A DNA stretch of 64,000 nt from CAZRVH01 sp964608325. Its GTDB lineage: Bacteria > Patescibacteriota > Gracilibacteria > Peribacterales > Peribacteraceae. The position numbers and the translations under genes are program-made. Positions 48,648 through 57,751 of the stretch are shown piece by piece. Location of the stretch: positions 1-64,000 of the forward strand of contig CAZSMX010000004.1 in assembly GCA_964608325.1 (NCBI GenBank). The letters are read 5' to 3'. A model generated the notes under the pieces. The model did no database searches and was not told the origin of the DNA. It saw only the letters and a list, made by a program, of their open reading frames with translations. Within the stretch, counting starts at the first letter, position 1. The number at the start of each line of letters is the position of its first letter.

Positions 48648-48771
48648 ACGGGAGAGGGGGTAAGGGATAAAGACGGTATAGATGACGGTCCTTACACATG
48701 GATATGACCATTTACCGTGTTATTTTCCTCGCTTATAACCAATTAAAACCGTTAAAAGGCCTAAGGTGGGG

Positions 48772-48799
48772 TTGAATCTCGTCCTCGTTTGGTTATACT
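48772..48799 (+). promoter_or_regulatory. Promoter of tRNA-Glu
   Basis: TTGAAT (48772-48777), 16-nt spacer, TATACT (48794-48799), 40 nt before the mature 5' end. Confidence 0.7.
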
Positions 48800-48839
48800 C
48801 CGCGCACGTTCCGGTTCAGCATCTGAAGCCGAAATGTAC

Positions 48840-48914
48840 GGCCTCATCGTCTAACGGTTAGGACACGGGATTCTCATTCCCGTAATCGGGGTTCGATTCC
48901 CCGTGAGGCTGCCA
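48840..48914 (+). tRNA. tRNA-Glu(CTC)
   Basis: Acceptor GGCCTCA pairs with TGAGGCT (one G-U), anticodon loop TTCTCAT gives CTC, T-loop TTCGATT, and CCA is encoded at 48912-48914. Accessory genes begin 120 nt downstream, so the tRNA is a plausible integration landmark, but I found no second copy of its 3' end. Confidence 0.95.
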
Positions 48915-49035
48915 TCACGTGCGGGTGCTTATAGACCCGCTTGTAGAAGCCAAGAAGTCGGTGTTCGCATGATCGGATAATACGGTTCCAGACCGTGTTG
49001 CTTTCTGCATCTTTTGAATAAATGCTAGGTCACGA

Positions 49036-49869
49036 ATGTCTTGGACAATCTATCTTCCAGATATGGCCGAATTTCAGGAGGTACGAATGGATGTAGACCA
49101 TTCAAACCTCAGTGAAGCTTTGGGTGAGGATTTCTTCGCAAAAACTGCAGAGCAGATCCGTAGATATCAGAACAACGAATCCAATGAGCTGAACTCTCTG
49201 TATTCTCTATTGCAACCCCCAGAACAGAGAAAGAAATTTATTGCATTCGTGGAATCAATGAAGATGAAGATGAGTTCTCGCGAATGGGGAGATCTTTGCG
49301 AGAAACTCGCGTCTGGAAACGGACTAAGAGCCATCAATGCCGCATTTGAAGTGACCATAGCTGGCAACATTTTGGCACAGCTCCCACCGGATAAAGTGCA
49401 GCTTAACGCTCCAACAAAGGCTTCGAAAAATGTTGATGTCTGTCTCTATCCAACTGACCGTCCAGTATATCTAGAGACTACCGTTTTAGGAGAATCAAAG
49501 AAGAACTACGAACGGAGAGAGACTATGGAATCAGGAATAAAAGTGTGGATGGGCGACCCATTTACAGTTTTCGGGGGGAGAGCTGTAAGGGCTATAGGAA
49601 CAAAGGGGCGTGAACAGTTCTTGCCGGAGAAGCCCAATGTCCTCGTTATATCTGTTTTCGATGTATGGGATAATCTCGAACCTGCTCGGGAAACACTGGC
49701 CTCAACTCCCTTCGAAAATATTGGGCTTTTACTACCCTTCGGTCGAAAAGAATTGATGCGTGATTGCATAGCAAGACCTGACCCCAGTTGTCGACTAACC
49801 TCCAAAGAGGAAGAGATTATTTTGGAGCTATTGAGCGGTGAAAGATTCTTTCCAATCGGGTATGTTTAA
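49036..49869 (+). CDS. Putative nuclease-like protein of a defence cassette (277 aa)
   Basis: AT-richer than the chromosomal genes. A helical first half with NAAFEVTIAGNILAQLPPDKVQL is followed by KNVDVCLYPTDRPVYLETTVLGESKK, which resembles the PD-(D/E)xK core (Asp about 133, Glu about 146) with Thr instead of the usual Lys. No recognised family name. It is 8 nt upstream of the next gene and in the same orientation as the ApeA-like gene, so it is probably one operon. Confidence 0.55.
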   Translation: MSWTIYLPDMAEFQEVRMDVDHSNLSEALGEDFFAKTAEQIRRYQNNESNELNSLYSLLQPPEQRKKFIAFVESMKMKMSSREWGDLCEKLASGNGLRAINAAFEVTIAGNILAQLPPDKVQLNAPTKASKNVDVCLYPTDRPVYLETTVLGESKKNYERRETMESGIKVWMGDPFTVFGGRAVRAIGTKGREQFLPEKPNVLVISVFDVWDNLEPARETLASTPFENIGLLLPFGRKELMRDCIARPDPSCRLTSKEEEIILELLSGERFFPIGYV

Positions 49870-49877
49870 AGGCAGTT

Positions 49878-51656
49878 ATGCCTACCCTTCATGTAATGCA
49901 TCCTAAAGTCGGCGATATATTCCCCGGAACAGGGAATGATTTTGAAACATTCATCTCTCTCCTGCGTCAGTTGAGCCTGACGGATGCTCTGATTTTCTGC
50001 TTTCGAGTGAATCATATCCTTGCGGAATGGAAGAAAACGCACGAGGAGAAGCAGAAGGAAATAGTCGGTCTTTTCTTTACGCCTGAAGAGGCGCAAAGAA
50101 TATTTACGGGCAGTCCGCGAATATCCTCCTATAACGAATTGGCGATTACTATGAGGGGGCCAATGATGGTACTCACGCAATGGATCTCAATGTTCTGTGA
50201 TGATCAGGAGGCAGACGGTGTTACGTTTAAAGATCCGGCTGTGCGTCAGATTTTCGCAAAGTTGATGCTTATTGCTGATGATGTCTGGCAAAAGGCTATC
50301 AAAATGGATCGCATGCTCGAAGACGTGTCGACCGAGGAAGCGAGATACAATCTTTTATCCACATTTAGGCAAAATAGCGCAGGAGGCCACCAGCCTACAC
50401 AACACGGCACGATCAGTGTCGCGAAGGGATATGCGATGTTCGTTGATCCCGGCTACTTCCCAACGCGCCACGGTGAATTTGCAGAGCAGTTCCGTGCGGT
50501 TTCCGGAATGAGCATTGATGACTATTACATCTGCCTCACATATATCGCCTCCAATGTGCTCGATGGAAAAATCAACGGAAAGTCTGCCGCTGAGAAACAG
50601 CAAGCTCTCAGTTCTGTTCCTGCTGATTTCCGCGATACCTTCGAGAAATTTCTCACATTGGAGACGCAGGGTGCAGCAGCGATTCGTCGTTCCTTGTGGG
50701 GTGACATTCAGCAATCATCCGTCAGGAGCTTCGATGATGCACCCGCCTTCAATGATAGAAGTTTTCGAGCGCGACCGTTTTTCATGACAAATGATGGAAG
50801 ATTTATGCTGATTGATCCAGTGCTCTATTTCGACAAAATGATGGATGGTCCTCTATTTACTCTACTTCAAGCAGGTAGCACAAAGGCGGAGTACTTCTTT
50901 CAGGAATTTGGTTACGCGTTTGAATCATCCATACGAGATTATCTCAAAAGCTTCTATCCATCGTCTGCTCTCAGTGACCGTCTTAGTTGCCCGCTTCTCC
51001 GTGAACCAAAAGGAGGTGAACGCGAACATTCGGAAATAACCGATGGTTGTTTGGACTATGGAGAGGAAATGGTTCTTTTTGAGATGAAGGCTACTTTTCT
51101 CCGGCAGGAGAAGATTATTGGGAATGATAATGAAGAGTACGTCGAAATGCTCCGCGAAAGATATGTCATGACGCTGGATGGTGAGGCAAAAGGAGTTACG
51201 CAGCTTGCGAATACGATCATGCATATCGAGTCAGGCGATTACGTTCCGGTTGGTCGGGATTTTTCCATCGTGAATAAAATATACCCCATTCTTTTGGTGC
51301 ATGATGAACTAATCGATGCATCGATGCACCCCTACTTCTTCGCTAATGAATTTGTGAAGGCATTGCATCCCGACGAAACGTTGCCAAATGCGTATATGAG
51401 GAAAGGCAGATTTCTCGTGGCACCCGTGACACTGATGACGGTGGAAGACCTTGAGAATTTGGAGTTTTTGATAAGAAGGAATGGATTTTCTCTGCGAGAT
51501 GCTTTAGCGAAGTATGTTGAGATGTATCCTGATAGGAGGGAGGGCTTCCACAATTTCTGTCTTGATGCGGGATACCAACTCTATGCAACCCAAATTCTCG
51601 CAGAAAAAGGTTTAGAAATTATGAGGAAGACAGGGGAGAGACTTTCCCCAAAATAA
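49878..51656 (+). CDS. Large protein with C-terminal PD-(D/E)xK-like nuclease core (592 aa)
   Basis: The first ~380 residues are helical with no known family. Then ITDGCLDYGEEMVLFEMKATFLRQ gives a D-x(n)-E-x-K arrangement (Asp about 389, Glu about 401, Lys about 403), the nuclease core of many restriction-like proteins. The C-terminal ~170 residues are again unassigned. AT-rich, like its neighbours. Ends 2 nt before the ApeA-like gene, so translation is probably coupled. DNA or RNA as target is unknown. Confidence 0.6.
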   Translation: MPTLHVMHPKVGDIFPGTGNDFETFISLLRQLSLTDALIFCFRVNHILAEWKKTHEEKQKEIVGLFFTPEEAQRIFTGSPRISSYNELAITMRGPMMVLTQWISMFCDDQEADGVTFKDPAVRQIFAKLMLIADDVWQKAIKMDRMLEDVSTEEARYNLLSTFRQNSAGGHQPTQHGTISVAKGYAMFVDPGYFPTRHGEFAEQFRAVSGMSIDDYYICLTYIASNVLDGKINGKSAAEKQQALSSVPADFRDTFEKFLTLETQGAAAIRRSLWGDIQQSSVRSFDDAPAFNDRSFRARPFFMTNDGRFMLIDPVLYFDKMMDGPLFTLLQAGSTKAEYFFQEFGYAFESSIRDYLKSFYPSSALSDRLSCPLLREPKGGEREHSEITDGCLDYGEEMVLFEMKATFLRQEKIIGNDNEEYVEMLRERYVMTLDGEAKGVTQLANTIMHIESGDYVPVGRDFSIVNKIYPILLVHDELIDASMHPYFFANEFVKALHPDETLPNAYMRKGRFLVAPVTLMTVEDLENLEFLIRRNGFSLRDALAKYVEMYPDRREGFHNFCLDAGYQLYATQILAEKGLEIMRKTGERLSPK

Positions 51657-51658
51657 CT

Positions 51659-52975
51659 ATGGAAAAACGAGTCATCGAAGGCAGGTGGTGGATCGCTGGT
51701 ACCGAAAAAGACGTATCGGGGAAATTGGTTTGTGACGAGAAGGGATGGAATCTGGAGTTGAACGGAACATTTTCGGATCAGCCCGATGAAGAAATTAAAC
51801 AAACGTTGGCACAGCCCCGTCCACGCTTCATCTCGCCCACCAAGGAAAATACCATTCTAGGTATAACTAAAGACGGGAAGCCTATCACCCTCGAATATTT
51901 TCCCGATAAGAGTTCCAGTGTTTTCCTTATCGGGCGTGGATACAACTCAGATACCTATCTGATCCGCAGATTTTTTGAGAATGCCAATTTCCCCGATCCG
52001 AAACAGATCACTTTCAAGAAAGTGTTGATAAAATTTCCGTATCTCTTTGAATGGTCCGGGCAGTCCATGGTCGAAATGCAAAGAGAATACGATGGTAAAA
52101 GTGGAGCGAAAGAAATCCGCTTTATTTGCAGGCCAAGCGAAAAAACGGTGCTTGGCTCTGTGGGAGATTTATCTCTCGCCTTGCACACGTATGCCACAAT
52201 GCCGTTCTTTCCGCAAAAAGAGATTCCGATTGTGCAAGAGACGGAATTGATCATCGAGAGCACAACAGCAACTGAACTCTCTCTCGATGAGATCAGAACC
52301 GCCATCGTAACGTTTAAAGATTTTCTCGCCATTGCCATTGGTTTGGATGTATCCATCCAATCAGTTATTGGATTTACGGACAGCAATAAAGAGGAGCTTC
52401 CCGGAGGGGAAGTATTTCATCCGGAAGTCATAGTTCACGATAAATTCATTGATCCAGATAAAATGGCAGCAAGAAAACTAAGGAGAGACCTGATGAATTT
52501 TTCCTTCAGTGACCTTGGTGGCGATGCCGAGAAGATCTTGAAAAATTGGTATCAGAAATCTCAAGACCTCAAAGATGTTTTCAATTTATACTTTACAACG
52601 CTGGCAACACAGAATCTCAATCTGAGGAATAAGTTTTTGGGCGCCGTTTCGGCTATTGAGGGCTTTGTCCGAAATGATCAAAACATGAGATCTGCAAACC
52701 TGAAATCGATTCTTAATGCGATCCATGATTCCGTGAAGCAGCATGGAATACTTTTCACTGTCGATGAAATTGCCTTGATTGTGAATACAAGAGACAAATT
52801 CTTGCATATTGAACTGACTGATCCCAGCAGGAAAACATTGGATGACTATGAGCTCTACGATGCAACCGAGAAGCTTTGTGCAATGTTCGAGATTGCAATC
52901 TTGTCCGACCTCGGCTTTGGCCAACAAGCACTTTCCGCGATTGCCAAACGGAAAATATCTGTCGCCAAGAGGTAG
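51659..52975 (+). CDS. ApeA-like anti-phage protein with HEPN RNase domain
   Basis: 438 aa. The N-terminus GRWWIAGTEKDVSGKLVCDEKGWNLELNGTF matches the ApeA N-terminal domain pattern (G-x-W-W..G-x-L..L-x-L-x-G-x-F). The C-terminal helical domain carries VNTRDKFLH, R378-x4-H383, the HEPN RNase motif. ApeA-type proteins defend against phages by abortive RNA cleavage. In known cases it stands alone; here it follows two nuclease-like genes with tight spacing, suggesting an enlarged variant. Confidence 0.8.
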   Translation: MEKRVIEGRWWIAGTEKDVSGKLVCDEKGWNLELNGTFSDQPDEEIKQTLAQPRPRFISPTKENTILGITKDGKPITLEYFPDKSSSVFLIGRGYNSDTYLIRRFFENANFPDPKQITFKKVLIKFPYLFEWSGQSMVEMQREYDGKSGAKEIRFICRPSEKTVLGSVGDLSLALHTYATMPFFPQKEIPIVQETELIIESTTATELSLDEIRTAIVTFKDFLAIAIGLDVSIQSVIGFTDSNKEELPGGEVFHPEVIVHDKFIDPDKMAARKLRRDLMNFSFSDLGGDAEKILKNWYQKSQDLKDVFNLYFTTLATQNLNLRNKFLGAVSAIEGFVRNDQNMRSANLKSILNAIHDSVKQHGILFTVDEIALIVNTRDKFLHIELTDPSRKTLDDYELYDATEKLCAMFEIAILSDLGFGQQALSAIAKRKISVAKR

Positions 52976-53057
52976 CAGTCTAACTCCTCCTTACCCGCCT
53001 CAAAAACCTTCAGAAACTCGGCTACACATCCACTTAGTGATGGATTATATTGGGTCT

Positions 53058-53170
53058 GTCGCCCATATCCTGTTTATTTGCACCTCCTCGTTATTCTCGG
53101 CACTTCAGTGTCGCAAGGGGCAACCCTGCGCAGCCACTGAACGTGCCGAAAGGTGCCGGATGTGGGCGAC
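53058..53170. repeat. Nested 113-nt inverted repeat
   Basis: GTCGCCCATATCC / GGATGTGGGCGAC at the ends, CGGCACTTCAGTG / CACTGAACGTGCCG inside, and GCAAGGG / CCCTGC around a 4-nt tip. This gives one long interrupted hairpin in the spacer between the defence cassette and the next gene. It is not a terminator (no T-run). The rest of 52976-53227 shows nothing else. Confidence 0.7.
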
Positions 53171-53227
53171 CTGCCTGGGTTGTCCCTTTTGGGATACCTG
53201 GGGTTTTATTCCTTCCCCCTTTTTCCA

Positions 53228-54181
53228 ATGAAGAAACATCTTTTTCTTAAGGTACTGCTGGCCCTGTTTCCAGCAGTCATCTTTGAAATGAACTATGCCT
53301 GGATGACAGGCAATAAAGCAGTGGGCATAGGTTTTCTCCTCCTGTGGGCGCTCATTATTTGGAGCGTTTGGCAGATGACCGAGAAAAACCACATCATCGA
53401 ACGCCTCTTCCGCGAAACGGAGATTGCGTTTTTCCTCCTGCCACTTTCGGCGATTGTTCTCACGTTCGTCCTTGGAGCAGAGACCATCTCCGATACGAGT
53501 GATCAGTTCGAAAAAGTCGGAACAGCCATTGGGACGGCTATCGGTGGAGCGTTCATCGTCGGTCTTTCGCTCGTGATTGGCATCGTTGGCGGGATAGTGA
53601 TGCATCTCATTACAAATAACTACGACAGAAAAGCAGAAGCTTCCGGTGTGAAGCAGCCGGAAACATTTGCCAACAAACACGGTGTCATTCTCTCAGTAGT
53701 CGGCCTTTTCCTCCTTGCCATTATCCTTGGCATCGGCGCCTCCGTTGAAGTGAAACAAACAACAGATGCTCCGCGGACGGTTCGAGGGCAGGGAACAGCT
53801 ACCACTGCCCCTGTTCCAGCAACCGGCATCGAGATGAAGCTTGTCTCGAAGCAGTTTACGAAAGCCGACATCATGCGCAGGATCTACAGCGACTCCTTGG
53901 ATTTCGCGATTGAATTCACAAACAAGTTTCCCAAGGATATTCGCGCCTTCACGGGCTACGTAACTTTCAGCGACCTCTTCGACCGCAAGATCATTGACAT
54001 GACTATCACCTATGAGGATGGTTTAAGAGCGGGTGAGACGAAGACATGGAATGGCAGCATGGATTACAACCAGTTCATGGACAACCACGAGCGCATCGCT
54101 TCGATCTCAATGAAGGATCTTCAGTCCCGTTTCACACTCCAGCAGGTCGTCTATGCTGACGGCACAAAGGATCAATTTTAG
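53228..54181 (+). CDS. Multi-pass membrane protein with extracytoplasmic FxLYD/DUF4352-like domain
   Basis: 317 aa, start at MKKHLFLKVLL. Five TM segments (about residues 4-20, 30-48, 66-84, 103-130, 157-177), then a Thr/Pro linker and a beta-domain: DFAIEFTNKFPKDIRAFTGYVTFSDLFDRKIIDMTITYEDGLRAGETKTWNGSMDYNQF. This pattern is common in bacterial proteins of unknown role. GC is near the window average, unlike the cassette upstream. No defence motif is seen. Confidence 0.7.
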   Translation: MKKHLFLKVLLALFPAVIFEMNYAWMTGNKAVGIGFLLLWALIIWSVWQMTEKNHIIERLFRETEIAFFLLPLSAIVLTFVLGAETISDTSDQFEKVGTAIGTAIGGAFIVGLSLVIGIVGGIVMHLITNNYDRKAEASGVKQPETFANKHGVILSVVGLFLLAIILGIGASVEVKQTTDAPRTVRGQGTATTAPVPATGIEMKLVSKQFTKADIMRRIYSDSLDFAIEFTNKFPKDIRAFTGYVTFSDLFDRKIIDMTITYEDGLRAGETKTWNGSMDYNQFMDNHERIASISMKDLQSRFTLQQVVYADGTKDQF

Positions 54182-54198
54182 TCGCTACATCGGCCTAT

Positions 54199-54219
54199 CA
54201 GGAAGCCTCGTGCTTCCTG
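54199..54219. repeat. Short hairpin between convergent genes
   Basis: CAGGAAGC-CTCGT-GCTTCCTG, perfect 8-bp stem; weak terminator candidate for either strand. Confidence 0.55.
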
Positions 54220-54222
54220 TGC

Positions 54223-55581
54223 TCACCTTTTCCGCAAATGTTCCTGCATTTGTTCTAAGGTGATGACTCCGCCCTTCAACGTGAGCTTGTTTCGCAGACA
54301 GTTGAGCAGTTCCCGCTTCTCCTCTGTCTTGCCATCTTTCAGGAGGTACTTCGCGTACGTCCGCACGTCCACCTTTGGCACCTTCATGCCCATGCTCTGC
54401 CCCAGAATGCCGTTTGAGAACCGCTCGTAGCGGGAGACCTCCTCCTGCAGCTTCTTCTTCATGCCTACCTTGTCGAGATCGATGGTGTCGATGAGGGCAA
54501 GGAGCTGCTCCAGCAGAACATCTTCCCGAATGGACGGCTCCCTGCAGTCGTGGGTCTTCGAATCGCAGCAGACGTAGTAGATGTACGTCTTGATGCTCCC
54601 ATCCTTGAGCTTCTTGTGTTTCTCCTCTGCTGTGATCCCCGAGCCGCACCCCCCGCACGTCATCATCCGCGTGTAGGCGAATTCCTTCGTCCCCCACGCT
54701 TTCTTCGGTGCCAGATCCAGCACCTTCCCTGCTTCTTCGAAGAGATGCTGAGGCACGAGCGGCTCATAGTCCCCCTTGTACCAGTTTCCGCTCCCGACCG
54801 GATACTCAAACTTTCCCGTATAGAAGGAATTACGGAGCATCCGGTAGATCATGCTGAGCGTCACGGTCTTTCCGAGTTTCGTCCGGAATCCCACCTCCTG
54901 CATCCAGCGATGGAGGTTTCTCCCACTCACGTGCTGGTAGGCCACCTTCTCGAACATCTGGCGGATGAACGGCCCCCGGATCGGATCTGGGATGACTCTG
55001 TTCTTTTTGTCTTCAGGTCTCTTCTCCAGCGCATAGCCGAGAGCAGGAATGCAGGGGCGATGTCCCATCTCTGCTCGCGTCTTCATGCCTCGTTTCGTGT
55101 TGATCCCTCGATTATCGTTTTCGAGCTTCGCCTGCGAGCAGAGGATCATGAGGAGGAATTTCTCGTTGGGATTGTTCGTGAACCGCTGACCTTGCGTCCG
55201 GATCTCTTTCAGGAGTCCCTGATCCATGAGATCCACGATTGATCCCAAGTCACCCGCGTTCCTGCTCAGGCGGTCTGCAGCCCACGTCAGGATGCCGTCG
55301 AACTGTCCTCCCCGGATATCCTCCAGAAGCTGGTTGTACACGGGTCTCCCGCTCGATTCCTTGGCGCTGTGGCTCTCGCGGCGCACGTCTACGATCTCCA
55401 GCCCCTCGCGCTTTGCAAGCTCCAGCATCGCCTTCACTTGCGAATCGATGGAGAGCGCCTGCCGCTCATCCTGTTCACTGGATTTCCGGGCGTACAGGAC
55501 GTAGCGGATCGTTCCGGTTGCCAGCGGAGGGGAGAGATCGATGTGTGCCGTCTGTATGGATGAGAGGGTGGCGGTTGCCAT
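54223..55581 (-). CDS. Large serine recombinase
   Basis: 452 aa. Catalytic N-terminal resolvase domain (YVLYARKSSEQDERQALSIDSQV with the active Ser; ADRLSRNAGDLGSIVDLMD), recombinase domain (KKNRVIPDPIRGPFIRQMFEKVA, GRNLHRWMQEVGFRTKLGKTVTLSMIYRMLRNSFYTG), and a zinc ribbon (MTCGGCGSGITAEE..YVCCDSKTHDC), then a coiled-coil end. Such enzymes integrate phages and mobile elements at small att cores. The start at MATATLSS is preferred over longer frames. It is the last gene of the minus-strand phage block and may move that block or more. Confidence 0.94.
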   Translation of the reverse strand: MATATLSSIQTAHIDLSPPLATGTIRYVLYARKSSEQDERQALSIDSQVKAMLELAKREGLEIVDVRRESHSAKESSGRPVYNQLLEDIRGGQFDGILTWAADRLSRNAGDLGSIVDLMDQGLLKEIRTQGQRFTNNPNEKFLLMILCSQAKLENDNRGINTKRGMKTRAEMGHRPCIPALGYALEKRPEDKKNRVIPDPIRGPFIRQMFEKVAYQHVSGRNLHRWMQEVGFRTKLGKTVTLSMIYRMLRNSFYTGKFEYPVGSGNWYKGDYEPLVPQHLFEEAGKVLDLAPKKAWGTKEFAYTRMMTCGGCGSGITAEEKHKKLKDGSIKTYIYYVCCDSKTHDCREPSIREDVLLEQLLALIDTIDLDKVGMKKKLQEEVSRYERFSNGILGQSMGMKVPKVDVRTYAKYLLKDGKTEEKRELLNCLRNKLTLKGGVITLEQMQEHLRKR

Positions 55582-55681
55582 AGGGAGGGAGGGAAGAATG
55601 CTCCACAAGCGATGTCGCAACTCCCTCCTCATATCCAGCCAAAAGACCCCGTGGGGATCTTCAAATACCTCTTAAAATCGC

Positions 55682-55718
55682 AAAAAGGGCGAGGAGATTC
55701 TTCTTCCCGCCCCTTTTG
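55682..55718 (-). terminator. Terminator downstream of terL
   Basis: Minus strand: AAAAGGGGCG..CGCCCTTTTT hairpin, 8 nt after the terL stop. It separates terL from the recombinase gene. Confidence 0.75.
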
Positions 55719-55725
55719 TCTGACA

Positions 55726-57291
55726 TCAGAACTGCTTAGTCAAGATGTTCTCATGTGACCAGTCCCCCAGAGCACTGCTCCCCCACCACTTCACGTTGTC
55801 CTCCGGATGCCGGTCACCGTCACCTCCCACGAGCCACATAAATCCGAGACTTGATCCCGGCCCCTCCTCGAGGACATAGGCGAGGAGAATCGCGAAGGCG
55901 TCGGCCAGGTCGTCGTGCGACTCGATACCGAAGTTGAGAAGCTGATTGATGAGTTCCTCGCATCCGTGGCGCGGGAAGAGGACGTTTCCCGACTGGATCA
56001 GGTGACTCGTGAGCGCCAGCCGCGCCCGTTTGTCCTGATTCTTCACCTTCGATCCCTTCACGTCATAGCCGTCGCGATCGAGGGTCTCGATGAGCATGCC
56101 TTGGTACCCCACTTCCTCGATGCAGAGTTGCGATTTCTCCCCGCCGCCGACGGCCTTGGAAACCTGCTTCGCCCGCTCGAGGGTTTCCAGTGCCGTGAGG
56201 TGCTCGTTGACGGGATTCGGGAGGATGTAGATGAAGAGATCCCTGTCCTCATCGCGGTACACTTTCCCCGAAACCATCGCGGTGAAATCGGCGCTCTCGT
56301 TTTTGGAGATGGCGAGGTCAATTCCCGTCGCGACATACCGGGACTCCATTTCCTTGCTCTTCTCCGGCGGGAACTCGTCGTAGTATCGGATCCAATCGGG
56401 GTGGATGACGCGGTCGGCATCCGAGAGAATCCGCAGGAGGTACTCCCTGTACCACGCGGAGTCGCTCCCGATCCGTTGCCGCTCGATATCGACATCCCTC
56501 TCTGTCCGGTATTTCCCCGGCCACAGGCACGTTCCGTCTTCGCGAAGAAGCGGGTACTCCCGGTAGGTACCCTGCAGTTTCCCGTCCTTGATCTCCCGCT
56601 GGAGGCGCTTCAGAAGACAGTCCTCATGGAGGAGATTCCCGATGAAAACGATGCGGGTGCCCGTGTCTCCGGCAGGGAGAAGTTCTCCCTTCACCCACTG
56701 GTACACACGGTCTCTGCCCTCTTTCGTCTTCACGGAGGTGAGGTCTTCGATGTCGTCGCAGATGATGAGGTCGGGACGATGGGGCCCATGGCGCAGCCCC
56801 CGCACCGCCTGGTCGATACTGACCGCCATGATCTTCGCGCCGTAGTTGCTGATTACGAGACAGCTGTTACGCCACTCGTCCTCCTCTTCGCGGAAGGGCC
56901 CAAGGTCGGATCGCAGGAGGGCATTATTCTCCAACTCTTCCTTGATGTTCCTCAGATGCTGGCGCGCCTGCGCTTGTGTCTGTCCCACGAGTAGGATGAA
57001 TTTCTTGCAGGGTTTTCCGAGGATTGACCAGAGAGTGTAGGAGAGGTTCATGATCGTGGATTTCGCCGACCCACGGAAGGCCGTGATGGCGACGGTTGAA
57101 TGCTCCTCGCTCTCCGTGAGATCAAACATTTCGCGCTGGAAGGCCGCAGTCCTGAACTTTACGTAGTGCCAGAAGTAGAAGTGGAAGAACCAATAGTGAC
57201 TGAGCGTCACCGTCTTCTTGCGAAGACTTTTATCCTTGAACATCCGGAGCCACAGTTTCTGCGTCGGCGGCGTTTGTCGTTGTCGTACCAT
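55726..57291 (-). CDS. Phage terminase large subunit
   Basis: 521 aa from MVRQRQTPPTQK. ATPase part: TAFRGSAKSTIMNLSY (Walker A-like), DLIICDDIEDLTSVK (Walker B), IVFIGNLLHEDCLL. Nuclease part: VATGIDLAISKNESADFTAMV, LCIEEVGYQGML, HDDLADAFAILL (acidic active site). Translocates and cuts DNA during capsid packaging. Its start lies 62 nt inside the small-subunit gene. No portal or capsid gene follows. Confidence 0.93.
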   Translation of the reverse strand: MVRQRQTPPTQKLWLRMFKDKSLRKKTVTLSHYWFFHFYFWHYVKFRTAAFQREMFDLTESEEHSTVAITAFRGSAKSTIMNLSYTLWSILGKPCKKFILLVGQTQAQARQHLRNIKEELENNALLRSDLGPFREEEDEWRNSCLVISNYGAKIMAVSIDQAVRGLRHGPHRPDLIICDDIEDLTSVKTKEGRDRVYQWVKGELLPAGDTGTRIVFIGNLLHEDCLLKRLQREIKDGKLQGTYREYPLLREDGTCLWPGKYRTERDVDIERQRIGSDSAWYREYLLRILSDADRVIHPDWIRYYDEFPPEKSKEMESRYVATGIDLAISKNESADFTAMVSGKVYRDEDRDLFIYILPNPVNEHLTALETLERAKQVSKAVGGGEKSQLCIEEVGYQGMLIETLDRDGYDVKGSKVKNQDKRARLALTSHLIQSGNVLFPRHGCEELINQLLNFGIESHDDLADAFAILLAYVLEEGPGSSLGFMWLVGGDGDRHPEDNVKWWGSSALGDWSHENILTKQF

Positions 57292-57751
57292 GGGAAGAAG
57301 GGGGTAAGGAAATAGAAGAAGTTGAGGGATCATCCTCGGTGAGCGAGGCGAGCCGCAGTGCCTCGGTGATTGCGGCTTCCTGCTCGGGGGTGAGGTTGTC
57401 GTCCTCGTGCTTGAGACGCGCCGTCACTTCGAGTTTGTTGTTGTAGTGGGGATTTCTGTGCTTCAGCCAGTACATGACGGCACCGAGATTGCCGTCGCGG
57501 ATCTGAGAAAGAAGCTGGCTCTCGGCCATGTCCGAGACGAGATTCGTGCCGTCCGTGAGTGCCTCATCCGCGGCTTTGGCGAATTCTGGATCCTCTTGCC
57601 GCCAGCGGTAGTAGCTCGCTCTCCCGATTCCCGTCTTCTCGCAGGCAACGGAGACGACCGGCAGCTTGCGAAACTGATCGAGGAGCAGAGCTTGTTCCTG
57701 CGCTTTTCGCACTTCAATAGTTGCCTTGTGCGTGGCATGGCGGCTCTTCAT
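57230..57751 (-). CDS. Phage terminase small subunit-like protein
   Basis: 173 aa. HTH-type N-terminus (LPVVSVACEKTGIGRASYYRWRQEDPEFAKAADEAL) and a helical middle (GAVMYWLKHRNPHYNNKLEVTARLKHED) as in phBC6A51-type terminase small subunits; Ser/Thr-rich end. It would recognise the packaging site. Overlaps terL by 62 nt in another frame and the methylase gene by ATGA-like 4 nt. Confidence 0.85.
   Translation of the reverse strand: MKSRHATHKATIEVRKAQEQALLLDQFRKLPVVSVACEKTGIGRASYYRWRQEDPEFAKAADEALTDGTNLVSDMAESQLLSQIRDGNLGAVMYWLKHRNPHYNNKLEVTARLKHEDDNLTPEQEAAITEALRLASLTEDDPSTSSISLPPSSHGTTTTNAADAETVAPDVQG

Noticed and set aside
49036..52975. Classical restriction-modification system formed with the methylases at 57748-59822
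   Set aside because: Opposite strands, different base composition, and a recombinase and terminase genes lie between. The methylases belong to the phage block.
53058..53170. Integron attC site
   Set aside because: GTCTAAC at 52978 resembles an R'' box, but no matching R' (GTTAGAC-like) is found and no integron integrase is in the window.
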